Assembly (NCBI RefSeq): GCF_000199675.1
Contig: NC_014960.1
Coordinates: 3,348,001-3,412,000 of the forward strand
Reading direction: 5' to 3'
Source of the DNA: Anaerolinea thermophila UNI-1
GTDB taxonomy: Bacteria; Chloroflexota; Anaerolineae; Anaerolineales; Anaerolineaceae
DNA length: 64,000 nucleotides
In this document: positions 14,855 through 23,521 of the stretch, piece by piece
Position numbering within the stretch: position 1 is the first letter of the stretch
Layout of the letters: the number at the start of each line of letters is the position of its first letter
Notes under the pieces: generated by a model
Told to the model about the DNA's origin: nothing
Databases searched by the model: none
Seen by the model: the letters and a program-made list of their open reading frames with translations, nothing else
Translations under genes and position numbers: made by a program

Positions 14855-17191
14855 TTACCGACGCAGACTGTCGCGCCGCAGAGCGTTCAGGGCTTCGCGG
14901 TATTCCTGCACATTGGGCGGGTTGAGCGAGACAATCGTCTCCAGCAGGTTAATGGCTTCCATCACCTTACCCTCGTCCAGGTAGAGGTTGGCGGCGGCGT
15001 CCATCTGCGCCACGCCTTCCTCGATGCGCCCTTCGCGCACCAGCAAATCTGCCAGGCGGCGGGAAAGGTCCACATTGGGACCAACCTCAGCGAGCAGGTC
15101 CTGCAGGAACTGCACGGCTTGAGCGCGCCTGCCGGTGCTTTCCATGAGGTTGATGAACGAATCCACCTCGCCCAGGGCGGCGGCAGACTGCCCCATGCGC
15201 AGGTTCAACTGCACCAACTGCAGGCGGGTCTGCGGATTATCGGGCTGGATGGTACGGATTTGCTCGTAAATACGCAGTGCCTGACGGAAATTGAGCCTCT
15301 GCATGTCAATATCCGCCACCTTGAGCAGAATCTCCACGCCCCAGGTGCGGTTCTGGCGGGACTGCTGGGCAATCTTCAGGGCATTGAGGTAAGTCTGGCG
15401 GGCTTTGTCCAGTTCTGCCAGGCGGTAGTAAGCGTCTGCCAGTTCCATGTACTCTTCCAGGGCTTCATCAATGCGTTCCTGGGTCACCAGCAGTTCAATC
15501 AGTTGCTCGCGCACTTCCAAATCCATGGGGTTCATCTGCAGAACGCGACGGTAGAGGCGCGCCGCACGGGCAACCTCGCCACGCACGGCATACAGTTCAG
15601 CCACCACCTGAAACTTACGGCTGGCATCCTCGGTCCGCCCTTCCCGCAACAACAGTTCGCCCACCTGCTCGTGCAGGGGCAGGTAATGCGGCGCCAACTG
15701 CAGGGCGTAAAAGGCTTCTTCCTGCGCCGTGCGCGTCAAGCCCATTTGAGAAAGTTCCCGCACCCGCGCAATGGCTTCCACCACCTGACTGCCGCGCGTC
15801 TCCAGCAAAATCTCCGCCACCGGCGAGGGCGGCGCATCGGGGGCAACTTGCGGCAGGTTCTGGCGGGCTTTGGCAAGCAAATCGCGCCAGTCGGAACGCA
15901 TCAGTTGATCGCGTACCTGGATGCACAGGTTTTCCAGGCTCTTCAGGTCTTCCTCACTGGCAACCGCATCCACCAGCGGTTCGTAAGACTGGCGCAGGGC
16001 TTCCTGATGGGCTTCGGGCACCAGCGCCACATCGGCTTGTGCCAGCGCCTGCAGGTAGGCACCCGCCGCTTCGGGGTACATCCCCTTGTCCAACAGAATT
16101 TTGCCGCGCAAGAGGCTGGACGGCAGAAGATATTCGGGGTGCTTGGCGGCTTCCTGCAGGTAGCGCAGGGCTTTGTCGCCATCGCGTTCTGCCAGCAGGT
16201 AGCCCAAATCGTAGTACAGGGCGGCATGGCGCAAGCCGGCATCAGCGGCGCGTTCCAGTTCGGCAATGGCATTGCTCACATCGCCCTGCATTTGCGAGTC
16301 GATGGCTTGTCCGATGTGCAGCGCCATGCGGGTGCGGTCGCCCGCCATACTGAGCGGACCGGTCACACCGCGCGCCAGAGCGGCAAGCCCACTGCGCGGC
16401 GCCGGTTCGCGCTGTGATTCTTCCACCTGATCAAATAACAGGGATGCCAGTTGTTCCAGAGCCTTCTGGCGTCCCTCTTCCAGGGGATTCAAGCCCGTGC
16501 TTTCGGTTTTCTGCGCAGACTTCCCTTTTTCCTCACCGCGCACCGATGCCATGCGAATCGGCCCGGTACTGCCTTTGGGGCGGGACGGCGGGGGCAGTAA
16601 CTGATTGGTTCTCAACATGTGCAGGGCAAAGCGCGCTTCCTGGCTTTCGGGCATCAGGCGCAGGGCATATTCCACCGATTTAAGCGCGCGGGTCATATCG
16701 CCGGTGCGCTGGAAAAGGCTGGCAATGGCAACATACTCGTTGATGGCTTCCATCTTGCGCCCCATGCGCTCGTACACTGCGGCAAGGCGCTGGCGAGTCG
16801 GCAGGTGCTCCGGAAACAGACTGAGCACGTGCACCCAGTCCTCAATGGCTTTGTCCACGTCGCGGGCGCGCAGATGCAGTTCCGCCGCCTGCAGGCATAC
16901 CTCGCTGGCTTCCTTGAGTTTGCCCATGCGCTCGTAAATTCGCGTCAATTTCTCGTAGGGCACGGGGTCGGTAGGGGCAATCTTAGAGGCGCGCTGGTAA
17001 CACTCCAGCGCGCGCTCGTACTCGCCCAATTCAAAATACGCCAGCCCCAGGCTGGAAAGCGCCAGGGGACTATCGGGCATCTCATCCAGCGCCTGGGCGT
17101 AGTACTGGGCGGCTTTCACCCAGTCCTGGTCCCATGCGGCGGAATGCCCCTGATTCATTGCCTGTTGGAAAACTGCCTGATTGCCTGCCAT
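14855..17191 (-). CDS. Large tetratricopeptide-repeat protein
   Basis: 778 aa. TPR units run through most of the length (PLALSSLGLAYFELGEYERA, PVPYEKLTRIYERMGKLKEA, and a second block from about 500 to 770), with a low-complexity linker around 210-260. There is no signal peptide or membrane segment, so it is a cytoplasmic scaffold or adaptor. Partners are not known. ATG 17191 (MAGNQAVFQQAMNQGHSAAW) is preferred over ATG 17239 because a TATTCT box at 17204-17199 lies exactly 7 nt upstream of it. Neighbours are polA upstream and the HD-GYP sensor downstream. Confidence 0.87.
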   Translation of the reverse strand: MAGNQAVFQQAMNQGHSAAWDQDWVKAAQYYAQALDEMPDSPLALSSLGLAYFELGEYERALECYQRASKIAPTDPVPYEKLTRIYERMGKLKEASEVCLQAAELHLRARDVDKAIEDWVHVLSLFPEHLPTRQRLAAVYERMGRKMEAINEYVAIASLFQRTGDMTRALKSVEYALRLMPESQEARFALHMLRTNQLLPPPSRPKGSTGPIRMASVRGEEKGKSAQKTESTGLNPLEEGRQKALEQLASLLFDQVEESQREPAPRSGLAALARGVTGPLSMAGDRTRMALHIGQAIDSQMQGDVSNAIAELERAADAGLRHAALYYDLGYLLAERDGDKALRYLQEAAKHPEYLLPSSLLRGKILLDKGMYPEAAGAYLQALAQADVALVPEAHQEALRQSYEPLVDAVASEEDLKSLENLCIQVRDQLMRSDWRDLLAKARQNLPQVAPDAPPSPVAEILLETRGSQVVEAIARVRELSQMGLTRTAQEEAFYALQLAPHYLPLHEQVGELLLREGRTEDASRKFQVVAELYAVRGEVARAARLYRRVLQMNPMDLEVREQLIELLVTQERIDEALEEYMELADAYYRLAELDKARQTYLNALKIAQQSRQNRTWGVEILLKVADIDMQRLNFRQALRIYEQIRTIQPDNPQTRLQLVQLNLRMGQSAAALGEVDSFINLMESTGRRAQAVQFLQDLLAEVGPNVDLSRRLADLLVREGRIEEGVAQMDAAANLYLDEGKVMEAINLLETIVSLNPPNVQEYREALNALRRDSLRR

Positions 17192-17198
17192 ATCCTTA

Positions 17199-17204
17199 AG
17201 AATA
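17199..17204 (-). promoter_or_regulatory. -10 box TATTCT, leaderless-type promoter of the TPR gene
   Basis: TATTCT, then TAAGGAT, then ATG 17191. This places the likely transcription start on the start codon. Confidence 0.45.
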
Positions 17205-17263
17205 ACATGATTTTGATTCTCCCAACGCGGCTTTGCCAAATTGTTGGGAAACTGAAATGTGTC

Positions 17264-20080
17264 TCATTCCAGAGGCGTCATCTCTCCCCAGTTCTTTCCC
17301 CAGCGGGCTTCGGTGGTGAGGGGAATTTGCAGGGGGTAGGCTGTCTCCATGACGTGCTGTACCAGTTTTGCCGTCCCGGGCATTTCCTCGCGTGGCACTT
17401 CCAGCACCAGTTCATCATGCACCTGCAACAGCAGGCGCGCCCGACTGCCCGCCGCGCGCAGTGCCTCGGGCAGGCGAATCATCGCCAGTTTGATGATGTC
17501 CGCCGCCGTGCCCTGAATGGGGGCATTGATAGCTTCTCGTTCCTCGCGGGCTTTGAGCGCCGGGTTGGCGGGGTTCTTGAGATTGGGAAAATAGCGGCGG
17601 CGTCCCAGCAGGGTTTCCACGTAGCCCTCACGGGCGGCGCGGCGGCGCAGGTCGTCCAGAAAACGCTTGACGCCGGGGAACTGCTCAAAGTAGGCTTTGA
17701 CGAAGTTCTCGGCTTCCGCCAGCGTCAGGTCGGCGGAGCGGCTCAACCCGAAGGCGCTCATCCCGTAAATCAGCCCGAAGTTGATGGCTTTGGCGTGACG
17801 GCGCATCTCGCGCGTCACCGCTTCCAGCGGCACGCCATAAATTGCCGCGGCGGTGGCGGCGTGAATGTCCTGCCCGGCGCGGAACGCCGCCAGCATGGCT
17901 TCGTCATTGGCAACGTGCGCCACAATGCGCAGTTCAATCTGCGAATAGTCCACCGAGAGCAGGACCCAGCCCTCATCGGCGATGAAGGCGTTGCGCACCT
18001 GCCGTCCGAGGTCGGTGCGGGTGGGGATGTTCTGCAAATTGGGGTCGGAAGATGCCAGCCGCCCGGTCACCGAACCGGTCTGATTGAAGCGGGTGTGCAC
18101 CCTGCCGGTGCGCGGATTGACCTGCTGAGGCAGGGCGTCCACATAGGTAGATTTGAGTTTGCTCAACTCGCGGTTTTCGAGGATTAAATCCAGCACCGGA
18201 TGCCTGCCGCGCAGTTCTTCCAGCACCTCTGCCGAGGTGGAGTACAGCCCGGCGCTGGTCTTCTTGCGGCGGTCGGGCGGTTCGAGGCGCAATTCCTCAA
18301 ACAGCACCCGCGATAACTGCTGAGTGGAATTGATGTTGAAGGGGTGTCCCACCAGGGCGTAAATTTCTTTTTCAATTTCCGCCAGGCGCTGGCTGAGTTC
18401 CACGCCCATGCGCTGAAGGAAAGGCACATCCAGCAGGATGCCGTTCCACTCCATGTCCGCCAGCACCGGCACCAGGGGCATCTCCACGTCCTGGAACAGG
18501 CGGGTGACGCCGGCTTTGAGCATGCGCTCTTCCAGAATGGGCTTGAGCCGCAGGGTGATTTCGGCATCGGCGGCGGCGTAGGGGGCAACCTGCGCAACGG
18601 AAACCTGCGCCATGGTGCGCTGATTCTTGCCCGTGCCGATGAGTTCCTCAATGCGGGTCATCTGCACGCCCAGGTAGCGCTCCGCCATTTCCTTCAGCCC
18701 GAGGGCGCGCGAAGCCGGATCAACCAGCCACTCGGCAAGCAGGGTATCGAACGCCAGTCCCTGCGCTTCCATGCCCGCCAGACGCAGTGCCAGCAAATCG
18801 TACTTGAGGTTTTGTCCCACCTTGGGTTTGCGCGGGTCGCCGAGGAAGGGGGCAAGGGCATCGCGGATGCTTTCCAGCGGCAACTGCGGCTCGCCGGTGA
18901 GGTGTCCCACCGGCAGGTAGTAGCCCGTGCCGGGTTCTACCGCCAGCGAGATGCCCACCAGCGCGCCGTTCAGCGGGTCGGTGGAAGTGGTTTCGGTGTC
19001 CAGGGCAATCCACTCGGCTTGCGCCAGTTTGGCGCACAACTCCGCCAGCGTTTCGGGGGTGTTGACGATAACTGTGTTCAGGTCGTGCTGGGGCGGGAGA
19101 CCCACGCGCACAATTTCTTCGCCGAAGAGGGACAACTGCCCAATGCTGGTCGGCTCCGGGGGAATGAGCGGTACCTGCTGGGGAGCGCTGGCGGCGGAGA
19201 TGCCGAAGATTTTCTCCATGCGGGTAATGAGCGAGCGGAACTCCATGCGGCGGAAGAAATCCAGCACCTTCTCCACGGGGATGGCATCGGTGCGGGCTTG
19301 CGCCAGTTCCAGCGTGATGTGCAGGTCGCGCTTGATGGTCGCCAGTTCCCGGCTCATAAACGCCATTTCGCGCCCTTCTTCCAGTTTCTGGCGCACTTTA
19401 GCGGGCAGGTCGTCCAGGTGGGCGTAGATGTCTTCCAGATGGGCGTAATCCTTCAGCAGGGCAAGGGCGGTCTTCTCGCCAATGCCGCGCACGCCGGGGA
19501 TGTTATCCGAGGGATCGCCTGCCAGGGCTTTGAAATCCACCACCTGATCGGGGCGGATCCCCAGGTAGGCTTGCACATCTTCCTGACGGACGAAATCCCT
19601 GGCTTCGCTGAGTTTACTCCCTGCCAGGTTGACGGCAATGCGCTCGTCCACCAACTGCAAGAGGTCGCGGTCGCCGGTGATGATCTTGACGCCAAAGCCC
19701 TGTTTGACCGCCTGATGGGCAATCGAGGCGATGATGTCGTCGGCTTCGTAGCCGTTCAGTTCCAGGCGGGGGAAGCCAAAGACGTCCACCAGTTCGCGGA
19801 TGCGCTCCATCTGCATGCGCAGGTCGTCGGGCATTTTAGCGCGGGTGGCTTTGTACTCGGAGTAAATCTGGTCGCGGAAGGAATAGCCGCCGTCAAAGGC
19901 AACCGCCAGATATTCGGGCTTGTCCTGCTCCAGCAGGCGCAACAGCACGCTGGCAAAACCGTACACGCCCGCGGTGGGTTCGCCACTGGCAGTGGAAAGG
20001 CGCATTCCTGAAGTAGTGAGGGCAAAAAAGGCGCGGTAGGCTAAGGCGTGACCGTCAATCAAATACAGCACTGGGGGCAT
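17264..20080 (-). CDS. polA: DNA polymerase I
   Basis: 938 aa, full length for a three-domain PolA. Residues 1-290 form the 5' nuclease (LIDGHALAYRAFFAL, GYEADDIIASIA, DPSDNIPGVRGIGEKTA). The 3'-5' exonuclease domain keeps its first acidic motif (ALDTETTSTDP), so proofreading is probably active. The polymerase domain has motif A (VDYSQIELR), motif B (RRHAKAINFGLIYG) and motif C (QVHDELVLE). ATG 20080 has GGAG 6 nt upstream; the TTG at 20101 that would overlap the upstream stop is less likely. It lies directly downstream of the receiver/transposase-like gene, gap 17 nt, and is probably co-transcribed. Confidence 0.97.
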   Translation of the reverse strand: MPPVLYLIDGHALAYRAFFALTTSGMRLSTASGEPTAGVYGFASVLLRLLEQDKPEYLAVAFDGGYSFRDQIYSEYKATRAKMPDDLRMQMERIRELVDVFGFPRLELNGYEADDIIASIAHQAVKQGFGVKIITGDRDLLQLVDERIAVNLAGSKLSEARDFVRQEDVQAYLGIRPDQVVDFKALAGDPSDNIPGVRGIGEKTALALLKDYAHLEDIYAHLDDLPAKVRQKLEEGREMAFMSRELATIKRDLHITLELAQARTDAIPVEKVLDFFRRMEFRSLITRMEKIFGISAASAPQQVPLIPPEPTSIGQLSLFGEEIVRVGLPPQHDLNTVIVNTPETLAELCAKLAQAEWIALDTETTSTDPLNGALVGISLAVEPGTGYYLPVGHLTGEPQLPLESIRDALAPFLGDPRKPKVGQNLKYDLLALRLAGMEAQGLAFDTLLAEWLVDPASRALGLKEMAERYLGVQMTRIEELIGTGKNQRTMAQVSVAQVAPYAAADAEITLRLKPILEERMLKAGVTRLFQDVEMPLVPVLADMEWNGILLDVPFLQRMGVELSQRLAEIEKEIYALVGHPFNINSTQQLSRVLFEELRLEPPDRRKKTSAGLYSTSAEVLEELRGRHPVLDLILENRELSKLKSTYVDALPQQVNPRTGRVHTRFNQTGSVTGRLASSDPNLQNIPTRTDLGRQVRNAFIADEGWVLLSVDYSQIELRIVAHVANDEAMLAAFRAGQDIHAATAAAIYGVPLEAVTREMRRHAKAINFGLIYGMSAFGLSRSADLTLAEAENFVKAYFEQFPGVKRFLDDLRRRAAREGYVETLLGRRRYFPNLKNPANPALKAREEREAINAPIQGTAADIIKLAMIRLPEALRAAGSRARLLLQVHDELVLEVPREEMPGTAKLVQHVMETAYPLQIPLTTEARWGKNWGEMTPLE

Positions 20081-20097
20081 GAGACGCTCCGATAAAT

Positions 20098-21750
20098 TCA
20101 ATGGGATGAATCTGCCGGGGGCTGAGAAGACATCTCCACGGATGAGGAAAGCCGCGGCAGGGAGGCGGAGGACGAGGGTGGCAGGACGCCCTGGCGGCGG
20201 CGAGTCTCTTCGATGTAATCGCGCAGAAGGCGCGGCGAGGGCGGCTGAGGACCGCTGACGATGAGGTAGCCGCTTGCCCAGAAATCGCCGGAGGGGTTTT
20301 CCTCTGCCAGGGCAGGGAAATGTTCAAAGATGAAAGACGAGGTGCGCTGGCGGATGACGCGGATGACCGATGCCGGCGCAATGGACGGGCTGACCTGCAC
20401 CGACCACTGCATGTACTGCGGGCGCACGGCGATGCCTTCCAGACGCCAGCCAAACGCCAGGCACAACTGCTGTACCCGCTGGCTGACCTGCTCGCCCAGC
20501 GCGCCGGTGAGGAAGTGCGAGGGCAGGCGCGGAATCAGCACGCAGGTGTAGAAAATCTGGCTGAACGAGGTAGAAACCGGTTCGATTTGCTGAATGCTGG
20601 TCAAATCGGGCAGAATGGTGGCATGGTTGACCGCCAGTTCCTCTTCCTCCGGGAGCAGGGCGGGCAGGGTCTCTGCAGTGGCGACCTGGCTGGAAACCGT
20701 CCCGGCAGGCGAGGACGCTTCCGCTGGCGGAGCGGGCGCCTCGCTGACCGGCGGGACGGGCATGGGCGTTTTCGCCGGCGTGGCGGGCAGTTCGGCTTCC
20801 ACGCGCGGCAGGGAGAGGTCAATCTCCGGCACCCACTCGCCGCCGGGTTGCGGGTCGGGCGGGGGGACATCGCCAAGCAAATCTGCCAGCGAGAGCAGTT
20901 CGGGCAGGGCTTCTTCGCCGGTGTTCTCTTCTTCGGGGAGAGGTTCTTCAGCAGGCGCTATGGCGGGCTTTTGCGGGGCAGTTTGGGGTTGCGGCGCGGG
21001 GGAGGGCTCCACCGGCGCGTGAGGCACGCCATTCGCCAGCGTGCGGCTCATCTGCAGGGCTTCGGCGCGGATGCGGCTGAGCGGCGTTTTGAGGGGGTAC
21101 ACCAGTCCCAGCGCCACCTGCGGGGAGACGGCGGTGACGTAGAGGATGCGCTCGCCGAGTTCCTCGCTCAGGCGGGCAAAGCGCACCACATCACTGGGCT
21201 CGGGCATCTCCCAGAGGCGTTGAATCTGGGATTGCAGGGCGTCAACGGCGGGAGTACGCACCACCTGCGCGCCATTGCGATGCACAATCATCCCGCCCTC
21301 GGCAGTGCTGTTTGCCAGCAGGCGCTCCAGCGCCTGCTCATCCACCCACTCGGGCAGGGATTCATCCGGTACGGGGGGCAGGGGAGTTTCCTCGCCATCC
21401 AGCCTTGCCAGCAGGTCGAGCAAATCGGGCAGGTAAAAGGGGCGGGAAAGATAGCCATGCGCAGGAATGTCGCGCACGGTGGGATGCTCCGGGTTGTTTT
21501 CGGGGGGAATCAGCACCAGTTTCAAGCCGGGGTGGTCGTGCAACAGCACCGCGCTGATCTCGGCAAGCGGCAGGTCGGGCAAATCGCAGTCCAGAATGAC
21601 CACGCGGTAATAGGGATTGATGACCGCGGCGGCGGCTTCGCGGGCGGTACTCACCACGCGCACCTGATAGCGCCCATCCTCTTCCAGGCTGAGGCGAATC
21701 AGTTCACCAAAGGCGGTATGCGGCGTGGCTACCAGTACCGAGACGCTCAT
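20098..21750 (-). CDS. Receiver-like protein fused to a catalytically dead IS200/Y1-transposase-like domain
   Basis: 550 aa. Residues 1-118 have a receiver fold with the phospho-acceptor position kept (Asp54, VVILDCDLPDL), but the N-terminal acidic pair is replaced (VLVATPHTAF) and the conserved Lys is Arg (LSRPF). Residues about 138-235 look like a Roadblock/LC7 fold (GGMIVHRNGAQVVRTP). A Pro/Glu-rich linker covers 240-395. Residues about 398-520 follow the Y1 transposase (TnpA/RAYT) pattern: FYTCVLIPRL, AFGWRLEGIAVRP, APASVIRVIRQRTS, FWASGYLIVSG, LLRDYIEET. The HUH site is lost (PQYMQW at 444-449 where PDHVHL is expected); the Tyr (Tyr512) remains. It is likely a domesticated DNA- or RNA-hairpin-binding module, not an active transposase. 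It lies upstream of polA in the same direction. Confidence 0.78.
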   Translation of the reverse strand: MSVSVLVATPHTAFGELIRLSLEEDGRYQVRVVSTAREAAAAVINPYYRVVILDCDLPDLPLAEISAVLLHDHPGLKLVLIPPENNPEHPTVRDIPAHGYLSRPFYLPDLLDLLARLDGEETPLPPVPDESLPEWVDEQALERLLANSTAEGGMIVHRNGAQVVRTPAVDALQSQIQRLWEMPEPSDVVRFARLSEELGERILYVTAVSPQVALGLVYPLKTPLSRIRAEALQMSRTLANGVPHAPVEPSPAPQPQTAPQKPAIAPAEEPLPEEENTGEEALPELLSLADLLGDVPPPDPQPGGEWVPEIDLSLPRVEAELPATPAKTPMPVPPVSEAPAPPAEASSPAGTVSSQVATAETLPALLPEEEELAVNHATILPDLTSIQQIEPVSTSFSQIFYTCVLIPRLPSHFLTGALGEQVSQRVQQLCLAFGWRLEGIAVRPQYMQWSVQVSPSIAPASVIRVIRQRTSSFIFEHFPALAEENPSGDFWASGYLIVSGPQPPSPRLLRDYIEETRRRQGVLPPSSSASLPRLSSSVEMSSQPPADSSH

Positions 21751-21752
21751 AA

Positions 21753-21769
21753 GATACTTTTAGTGTATC
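21753..21769 (-). promoter_or_regulatory. Promoter with inverted repeat before the receiver/Y1 gene
   Basis: GATAC and GTATC face each other across 7 bases (21753-21769) and overlap a TACACT -10 box (21767-21762). ATG 21750 follows 11 nt after the box. No Shine-Dalgarno sequence is seen, so the leader is only a few bases. Confidence 0.4.
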
Positions 21770-21854
21770 ACAAAAGCGTCAGAAGGGATTCAGCCCAACG
21801 AAGCAGGGGGGCGCCAAGACATGCCCTTCAGCAAGATCAGGACGTGGTTTGCGC

Positions 21855-21905
21855 TTGCCGAGCCTGTCGAGGCAAGCCTACGGTTCGGCAGGCTCAGGGC
21901 GCGGT
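21855..21905. repeat. Family A dispersed repeats
   Basis: Inverted pair: GCCGAGCCTGTCGAGGC and GGTTCGGCAGGCTCAGGG, able to form a stem. It lies downstream of the DUF2905 gene end, between it and the promoter region of the receiver/Y1 gene. Confidence 0.7.
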
Positions 21906-22139
21906 TCAGCGGTTCAACAAACGCGCAATCACATTGAGCAATACGGTGAGAATTAAACTGAGGACAATCGAAGCCAGCAGGGGGAAAATGCAGGTCACCC
22001 CGCCGCCCTCGATGCGAATCGTCCCCGGAATGCGGCTGAGGTCGGGCAGAAAGCGTCCTGCCAGCCAGAGCAGACCGCTCACCAACAAAAGAATCAGCCC
22101 CAAAAGCATCAAGCCTGTGCCGATGCGTTCCAGCGCCAT
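21906..22139 (-). CDS. DUF2905 family membrane protein
   Basis: 77 aa with two membrane helices separated by the family's conserved segment (LPDLSRIPGTIRIEGGG). It is a small inner-membrane protein of unknown function, widespread in bacteria. Last gene of a three-gene operon (GNAT, unknown 101-aa protein, DUF2905); only 4 nt separate it from the preceding gene. Confidence 0.85.
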   Translation of the reverse strand: MALERIGTGLMLLGLILLLVSGLLWLAGRFLPDLSRIPGTIRIEGGGVTCIFPLLASIVLSLILTVLLNVIARLLNR

Positions 22140-22143
22140 AGGC

Positions 22144-22449
22144 TCACCTCAACCAGTCGCCAATCTCCGCCCAGGCGTACTCCAGATGATCCGCCAGCAC
22201 CCGCCCGGCTTTGCGCGCCACGTGACGGTAAGCGTACTCCATTAATGCCCGCCCGCCAATGGCATTCAGGCGCTCGCCAATCTCGCGGGCGCGGATGTGG
22301 CGCAATTGCAGGTTAAAACCGGGGGTAAAGCGCTCGGCGAGGAAATCCTCACGCTTGCCGATGTCCACCAGTTCGTCCAGCAGGCGCGTCACTTCGGCGT
22401 GCGCCGAGGCAGGATAAGGCTTGAAAAAAAGGTCGCGAAACAGACTCAT
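22144..22449 (-). CDS. Small conserved protein of unknown function
   Basis: 101 aa, mainly helical, without signal or membrane segment. It starts MSLFRDLFFKPY and contains RARDIG-like helices around NAIGGRALMEYAYRHVAR. I do not recognise a family. It overlaps the GNAT gene by 4 nt (ATGA, 22446-22449) and is followed closely by the DUF2905 gene, so it belongs to the same operon. Confidence 0.75.
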   Translation of the reverse strand: MSLFRDLFFKPYPASAHAEVTRLLDELVDIGKREDFLAERFTPGFNLQLRHIRAREIGERLNAIGGRALMEYAYRHVARKAGRVLADHLEYAWAEIGDWLR

Positions 22450-22904
22450 GCTCGTTCCTCAGGCTGTTCCAGGTCTTTTTGCATCCATACCACCTGGGTA
22501 GTGCCAAAGTAATGGGTGGGCAACCCGGCAATGCGGTAGCCCAGTTTCTCAAAGTAATTGGTAGTATTCAGGCGGGCATAGCACCCCAGCACGCAGAAGC
22601 CGCGCTTGCGGGCTTCTTCTTCCACATGGGCAACCAGCATCTTGCCAATGCCCTTCTTCTGATAGGCAGGCGCCACCGCCAGATGCGAAAACCAGCCCAC
22701 CCCCGGCTCTTTTTCGAACAGTTTGACCACGCCGACGATTTCACGCGTATCCTCGCGTACCGCCATGAAATGCTGGCTGAGCGGTTCGTAATCGTCCTTT
22801 TCCGTGCCGCGCGGCTGCCCCCACGGCTCGCGCAGGACGCGGTAGCGCAGGTCGTAGTAGGCTTTGAACTCGTCGCGGGTGGTGGGAGATTGAATGATAA
22901 TCAT
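22446..22904 (-). CDS. GNAT-family N-acetyltransferase
   Basis: 152 aa. The acetyl-CoA binding motif A is clear (LAVAPAYQKKGIGKMLVAHV), followed by the β5 region (GFCVLGCYARLNTTNYFEKLGY). The N-terminal segment EFKAYYDLRYRVLREPWGQP is typical of the ElaA/YjdJ-like subgroup. The acceptor substrate is unknown. ATG 22904 has AAGGAG 5 nt upstream, and TATAAT at 22942-22937; the ATG at 22922 lies before the ribosome binding site. First gene of its operon. Confidence 0.88.
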   Translation of the reverse strand: MIIIQSPTTRDEFKAYYDLRYRVLREPWGQPRGTEKDDYEPLSQHFMAVREDTREIVGVVKLFEKEPGVGWFSHLAVAPAYQKKGIGKMLVAHVEEEARKRGFCVLGCYARLNTTNYFEKLGYRIAGLPTHYFGTTQVVWMQKDLEQPEERA

Positions 22905-22936
22905 CAGGGCTCCTTGCCGCAAAGGGATGATTAAAA

Positions 22937-22942
22937 ATTATA
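22937..22942 (-). promoter_or_regulatory. -10 box TATAAT of the GNAT operon
   Basis: TATAAT on the minus strand, followed by a leader of about 25 nt that contains AAGGAG. Confidence 0.55.
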
Positions 22943-23002
22943 ACCCATCCCTTTCCCAATGCAGGGGAAAATGGAAGCCCACTCTGAAGAATAAAAAAAG
23001 GG

Positions 23003-23521
23003 TCAGGCTTGTGGGGGTTGAGGCGGCGGGGTGGGTTTATTGCGCCCGAAGGGCAGCATCAAAATAAAGCCAATGGCAATCAGCAACTGTCCAACTTCAA
23101 CCCCGCGCGCCTGCCACTCTCCAAAGTAGGGAATGCCCGGTAAAGCATGACTGCCCATGCCGAAGATATCCGCCATACCGGCAAACACGGCGATAACGTA
23201 CCCCGTTGCCACCAGGCGCTGACCGATATCCGCGGCAATGCTGAGCGGATCGCCTTTCCACAGCGCCAGCAGGCTGATATACCCGCCGATGCAGATAATC
23301 GCCAGCCCGATGAGGAACACGGCAATCTGCACAAAGCCAATCACCGGACTGCGATCCAGCCCAAACAGACCGGGACGCGCACCCATCAGGAACACCAGGA
23401 AACCGAAGAGGGTCAGAATCAAGCCTGTACGGGCGCGGCGGTGCCAGTAGCGGTAGGGTCGCGTTACCGAATTGCTGGCGGCGACCGGCGGGGGAGTGTT
23501 TTGGGAGATCTGTGCAGTCAT
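23003..23521 (-). CDS. Membrane protein of unknown function
   Basis: 172 aa. A polar N-terminus (about 30 residues) is followed by four hydrophobic segments (LILTLFGFLVFLMGA, FVQIAVFLIGLAIICIGGY, GYVIAVFAGMADIFGMG, GQLLIAIGFILMLPFG) and a Pro-rich tail. I do not recognise a family. The start codon overlaps the stop of the dipeptidase gene (TGATG at 23523-23519), so both are probably translated from one message. Confidence 0.78.
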   Translation of the reverse strand: MTAQISQNTPPPVAASNSVTRPYRYWHRRARTGLILTLFGFLVFLMGARPGLFGLDRSPVIGFVQIAVFLIGLAIICIGGYISLLALWKGDPLSIAADIGQRLVATGYVIAVFAGMADIFGMGSHALPGIPYFGEWQARGVEVGQLLIAIGFILMLPFGRNKPTPPPQPPQA

